A DNA stretch of 23,311 nt. Source: Clostridia bacterium (lineage in GTDB: Bacteria > Bacillota > Clostridia > Oscillospirales > CAG-272). Below, in pieces: positions 20,397-23,311 of the stretch. The notes beneath the pieces are model-generated. The model had not been told where the DNA came from. It searched no databases and was given only the letters and a program-made list of their open reading frames with translations. Position 1 is the stretch's first letter; each line of letters starts with the position of its first letter. The stretch lies in the NCBI GenBank assembly GCA_017629395.1, contig JAGBXH010000154.1, positions 1-23,311 on the forward strand, given 5' to 3'. A program made the translations under genes and the position numbers.

Positions 20397-22139
20397 TCAG
20401 TCCTCCTTCTTCTCAATTGCGCCGAACGGGCAAACGCCCAGGCAAAGTCCGCAGCCGTTGCACTGCGTGGGGTCAATCTTAACCGAGCCGTCCGCGCAAA
20501 CCGAGATCGCAGGGCAGCCCAGCTTCATGCACATCTTGCACTTCTTGCACTTGTCGTTGATCTCGCAAGTGCCTGTGTACTTGACGTGCTTGAGCAGCGC
20601 GCAGGGACGCTGCGCGATAATGACGGAGGGCTCGTCTGCGGCGACCTCCTCACGTACGACCGCTTCGAAGGTCTTGAGATCAAAGGGATCAGCCACGCGT
20701 ACGCGCTGCACGCCAACGGCTTTGCAAAGCGCGATCAGGTCAACAGCGCGGGTGTCCTCGCCGCGGATGGTCTTACCCATAGCGGGGTTCTGCTGGTGGC
20801 CGGTCATACCGGTAATGGAGTTATCCAGCACGATAACGGTGTTCGCGCCCTTGTTGTATACGATGTCGATCAGACCGGTAATGCCGGAGTGAATAAAGGT
20901 AGAGTCACCGATCACGCTGACCAGCTTTTTGTTAAAGTCTGCGCCCTGCACCTTTGCCATGCCGAACGCTGCGCTGACCGATGCACCCATGCAGATGGTG
21001 GTGTCAACCGATGCCAAGGGGGCAACTGCGCCCAGGGTGTAGCAGCCGATGTCGCCGGAAACGGTCAAGCCCAGTTTCTTGAGTATGTAGAAGGTGCCTC
21101 TGTGGGGGCAGCCTGCGCACATAACGGGGGGACGGTTGGGGATGGTCTGATCCAGCGCAACGTAGTCGGGATTTGGCTGACCCAGCACTGCGGTGCGGAT
21201 CATGGCAGGGGTGTATTCGCCAAGCAGAGAGAAATATTCCTTGCCCTTGACACGCACGCCCAGGTTGTTGCAATGCTCCTCGATAAAGGGGTCCAGCTCT
21301 TCAATCACCCAAAGGGTATCGACCGAAGCGGCAAAATCGCGGATCTTTTGCTCGGGCAAGGGATAAACCATGCCCAGCTTCAAGTAATTAACGGCGTTGC
21401 CCAGTGCCTCGTGCGCGTACAGGTGGGTCGTGCCCGAGACGATGACACCGATGCGTGCACCGTTGTCCTCGATGACGTTGATGGGAGAGGTCTCGGCATA
21501 CGCGATCAGATCGCGCTGACGCTGCTCGACCACCACGTGCTTTTTGATCGCCATAGCGGGCATCATGACGTACTTGGGGATATCTTTTTGGTAGGGCTTT
21601 ACGGGGATCTCCTCTCGCTCGGAAAGCTCTACGGGGTTCTGCGAGTGGGAAATACGGGTGGAAAGACGCAGCATGACGGGGGTGTCAAACTGCTCGGAAA
21701 GCTCGTAAGCCAGCTTGGTAAAGGACAGGCATTCGGAGGAATCCGAGGGCTCCAGCATGGGCAGCTTAGCTGCCTTTGCATAGTGGCGGGAGTCCTGCTC
21801 ATTCTGCGAGGAGTGCATGCCGGGGTCGTCTGCCACGGCAATGACAAGTCCTGCGTTCACGCCGGTGTAGGAGGCGGTAAAGAAGGGGTCAGCCATGACG
21901 TTCAGGCCAACGTGCTTGCAGCAGGTCATAGCTCTGCCGCCGCCAATGGCTGCACCGATGGCAACCTCTGCTGCCACCTTTTCGTTGGGTGCCCATTCTA
22001 CGTTGATCTCGGGGTATTGCACAATGCTTTCGGTGATCTCGGTGCTGGGAGTGCCGGGGTAAGAGGATACCACGCGCACGCCTGCTTCGTACGCGCCGCG
22101 TGCGACGGCTGCGTTACCGAGCATGAGTTTCTTAGACAT
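20397..22139 (-). CDS. iorA: Indolepyruvate ferredoxin oxidoreductase, alpha subunit
   Basis: A 580-aa protein, slightly shorter than the archaeal enzyme. The start ATG at 22139 follows AAGGAG. The N-terminal pyrimidine-binding region begins LGNAAVARGAYEAGVRVVSS with YPGTPSTEI next. The thiamine-diphosphate domain includes CAGCPHRGTF (341-350), GDIGCYTLG (362-370), GDSTF (411-415) and DNSITGMTG (439-447). The C-terminal ferredoxin domain has C531-x2-C534-x2-C537-x4-C542-P and C560-x2-C563-x2-C566-x3-C570-P, two [4Fe-4S] clusters, the first with a slightly longer last spacing. It is the catalytic subunit of the oxidation or reductive synthesis of aryl pyruvates with CoA and ferredoxin. It follows the acyl-CoA synthetase gene by 18 bases and is followed directly by iorB. 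Confidence 0.96.
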   Translation of the reverse strand: MSKKLMLGNAAVARGAYEAGVRVVSSYPGTPSTEITESIVQYPEINVEWAPNEKVAAEVAIGAAIGGGRAMTCCKHVGLNVMADPFFTASYTGVNAGLVIAVADDPGMHSSQNEQDSRHYAKAAKLPMLEPSDSSECLSFTKLAYELSEQFDTPVMLRLSTRISHSQNPVELSEREEIPVKPYQKDIPKYVMMPAMAIKKHVVVEQRQRDLIAYAETSPINVIEDNGARIGVIVSGTTHLYAHEALGNAVNYLKLGMVYPLPEQKIRDFAASVDTLWVIEELDPFIEEHCNNLGVRVKGKEYFSLLGEYTPAMIRTAVLGQPNPDYVALDQTIPNRPPVMCAGCPHRGTFYILKKLGLTVSGDIGCYTLGAVAPLASVDTTICMGASVSAAFGMAKVQGADFNKKLVSVIGDSTFIHSGITGLIDIVYNKGANTVIVLDNSITGMTGHQQNPAMGKTIRGEDTRAVDLIALCKAVGVQRVRVADPFDLKTFEAVVREEVAADEPSVIIAQRPCALLKHVKYTGTCEINDKCKKCKMCMKLGCPAISVCADGSVKIDPTQCNGCGLCLGVCPFGAIEKKED

Positions 22140-22157
22140 ATATGTAGGTGCTCCTTA

Positions 22158-23311
22158 TCAGTTAGTGATCTGCTGTTCTACCAGGCTGCCGCCGCAGTAT
22201 TGCTCGCGCAGCTTGGGCTTTTCGATCTTGCCCGTGGGGTTTCTCGGGATGGTGGCGAAAATGATCTTGCGGGGACGCTTGTAGCGAGGGAGCGGAGCGC
22301 AGAAATCTGCGATCTCCTGCTCGGTTGCGCTGCAGCCCTCCTTGCATTCAATGATGGCGGCTGCAATTTCACCAAGACGCTCGTGCGGCAAGCCGATCAC
22401 GGCAACGTCCTTGACGGCAGCGTGTGCGCGGATGTGATTCTCGATCTGGACGGGGTAGAGGTTTTCACCGCCCGTGATGATGACGTCCTTCTTGCGATCG
22501 ACCAGGTAAATAAAGCCGTCGGGGTCTTCCATTGCCATGTCACCCGTGAGCAGCCAGCCGTCACGCAGTACCTCGGCACTTGCCTCGGGATCGTTGTAGT
22601 AGCAATTCATCACGCCGGGACCCTTGACGCAAAGCTCACCAACCTCGCCTCTGGCGACCTCTTTGCCCTGCGGGTCAATGATGCGCGTCTGCCAGCCGTA
22701 GCCCGCTTTCCCGATCGCGCCAACCTTGTCCACGTTTTCCACGCCAAGGTGTACGCAGCCGGGGCCGATGGACTCACTCAGTCCGTAGTTGGTGTCGTAC
22801 TGGTGACCGGGGAACACCTCCATCCAACGCTTGATCAGCGAGGGAGGCACGGGCTGTGCACCGATGTGCATCAGTCGCCAAGCGGAAAGGTCGTAATCCT
22901 CAATTTTGAGCTCACCGCGCTCCAAGGCGTCCAGAATATCCTGCGCCCACGGAACCAGCAGCCAAACGATGGAGCATTTTTCATCGGATGCGGCTTTGAG
23001 GATCCACTCGGGGTTGACGCCCTTGAGCAGCACTGCCTTGCCGCCTGCGTAGAAGCTGCCCATCCAGTGCATCTTTGCGCCCGTGTGGTAGAGGGGCGGG
23101 ATGCACAGGAATACGTCGTCGTGCGTCTGCGAATGGTGGGCCTGCTCGCACTTGGCTGCGTGAATGAGGGCACGGTGCGAATGCAAAATTGCCTTGGGGA
23201 AGCCCGTCGTACCCGACGAGAAATAGATGGCGGCATCGTCGTCATCGGTGAGGGAAATGTCGGGGTTCTGGATCGAGCAGTAGGTGACAAGCTTATTATA
23301 GCTTTCGGCAA
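22158..23311 (-). CDS. Acyl-CoA synthetase (AMP-forming), 5' end outside the window
   Basis: The C-terminal 384 codons (including stop) are present; the frame is open through the right edge, so the start is missing. Full-length relatives are 500-550 aa. The phosphate-binding motif FSSGTTGFPKAIL is near the right edge (about 23200-23240). The adenine-site TNYGLSESIGPG, the aspartate of GWLLTGDM, the hinge VDRKKDVIITGGENLYPVQI, and the catalytic lysine motif NPTGKIEKPKLRE near the C terminus are all present, so the enzyme looks intact. It belongs to the fatty-acyl/aryl-CoA synthetase branch of the ANL superfamily rather than the PaaK branch, so the operon holds two different CoA ligases. The substrate may be an aryl acid or another carboxylate; proximity to iorAB favours an aromatic one. 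The promoter of this operon lies beyond the window. Confidence 0.92.
   Translation of the reverse strand, partial: AESYNKLVTYCSIQNPDISLTDDDDAAIYFSSGTTGFPKAILHSHRALIHAAKCEQAHHSQTHDDVFLCIPPLYHTGAKMHWMGSFYAGGKAVLLKGVNPEWILKAASDEKCSIVWLLVPWAQDILDALERGELKIEDYDLSAWRLMHIGAQPVPPSLIKRWMEVFPGHQYDTNYGLSESIGPGCVHLGVENVDKVGAIGKAGYGWQTRIIDPQGKEVARGEVGELCVKGPGVMNCYYNDPEASAEVLRDGWLLTGDMAMEDPDGFIYLVDRKKDVIITGGENLYPVQIENHIRAHAAVKDVAVIGLPHERLGEIAAAIIECKEGCSATEQEIADFCAPLPRYKRPRKIIFATIPRNPTGKIEKPKLREQYCGGSLVEQQITN

Overview
The window reads as chromosomal DNA of a Gram-positive, anaerobic, probably gut- or rumen-type Clostridia (Oscillospirales-like). Several things point that way: strong AGGAGG-type ribosome binding sites, consensus sigma-A promoters (TTGACA-17-TATAAT), a lipoprotein-type solute-binding protein, ferredoxin-linked 2-oxoacid oxidoreductase genes, an aldo/keto reductase with a ferredoxin-like tail, and blocks of short palindromic intergenic repeats. 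The taxonomic placement is inference. No rRNA, convincing tRNA, CRISPR array, transposase or phage gene is visible.

Left part (1-2118). A minus-strand leader starts at a TTGACA/TACAAT promoter. It carries a cobalamin riboswitch aptamer (about 490-600) and an intrinsic terminator (349-386), then runs through a 105-bp palindromic element (207-311) into a gene cut by the window edge. That gene encodes a small protein resembling homing-endonuclease-associated repeats. Back-to-back with this promoter is the promoter of a plus-strand aldo/keto reductase with two [4Fe-4S] cysteine motifs. Behind that gene lies a run of eight nearly contiguous hairpins.

Middle (2119-14838). A DUF5107 protein with C-terminal TPR-like repeats is followed by a complete oligopeptide-type ABC transporter: lipoprotein substrate-binding protein, two permeases, two ATPases and a small DUF3899-like membrane protein, closed by a 15-bp-stem terminator. 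Four of the five core subunits are much longer than their families. The binding protein is 887 aa. The OppC-like permease has an insert of about 240 aa outside the membrane. The OppD-like ATPase has a helical insert of about 380 aa, and the OppF-like ATPase has one of about 120 aa at a different site. The usual C-terminal cysteine motif of OppD is absent.

Right of this (14865-17321). A consensus promoter drives a secreted clan GH-A-like glycoside hydrolase with an N-terminal carbohydrate-binding-like domain and a Gly-Gly-Cys C-terminal membrane anchor. A 65-aa single-span membrane protein follows, then a terminator between converging transcription units.

Right end (17342-23311, all minus strand). 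A tightly packed operon reads, in transcription order: acyl-CoA synthetase (5' end outside the window), iorA, iorB, an Mpv17/PMP22-like membrane protein, a phenylacetate-CoA ligase and a tandem ACT-domain protein. The enzymes interconvert aromatic 2-oxoacids, arylacetyl-CoA and arylacetates, with an ACT protein as a plausible amino-acid sensor. They could ferment aromatic amino acids or rebuild them from salvaged aryl acids.
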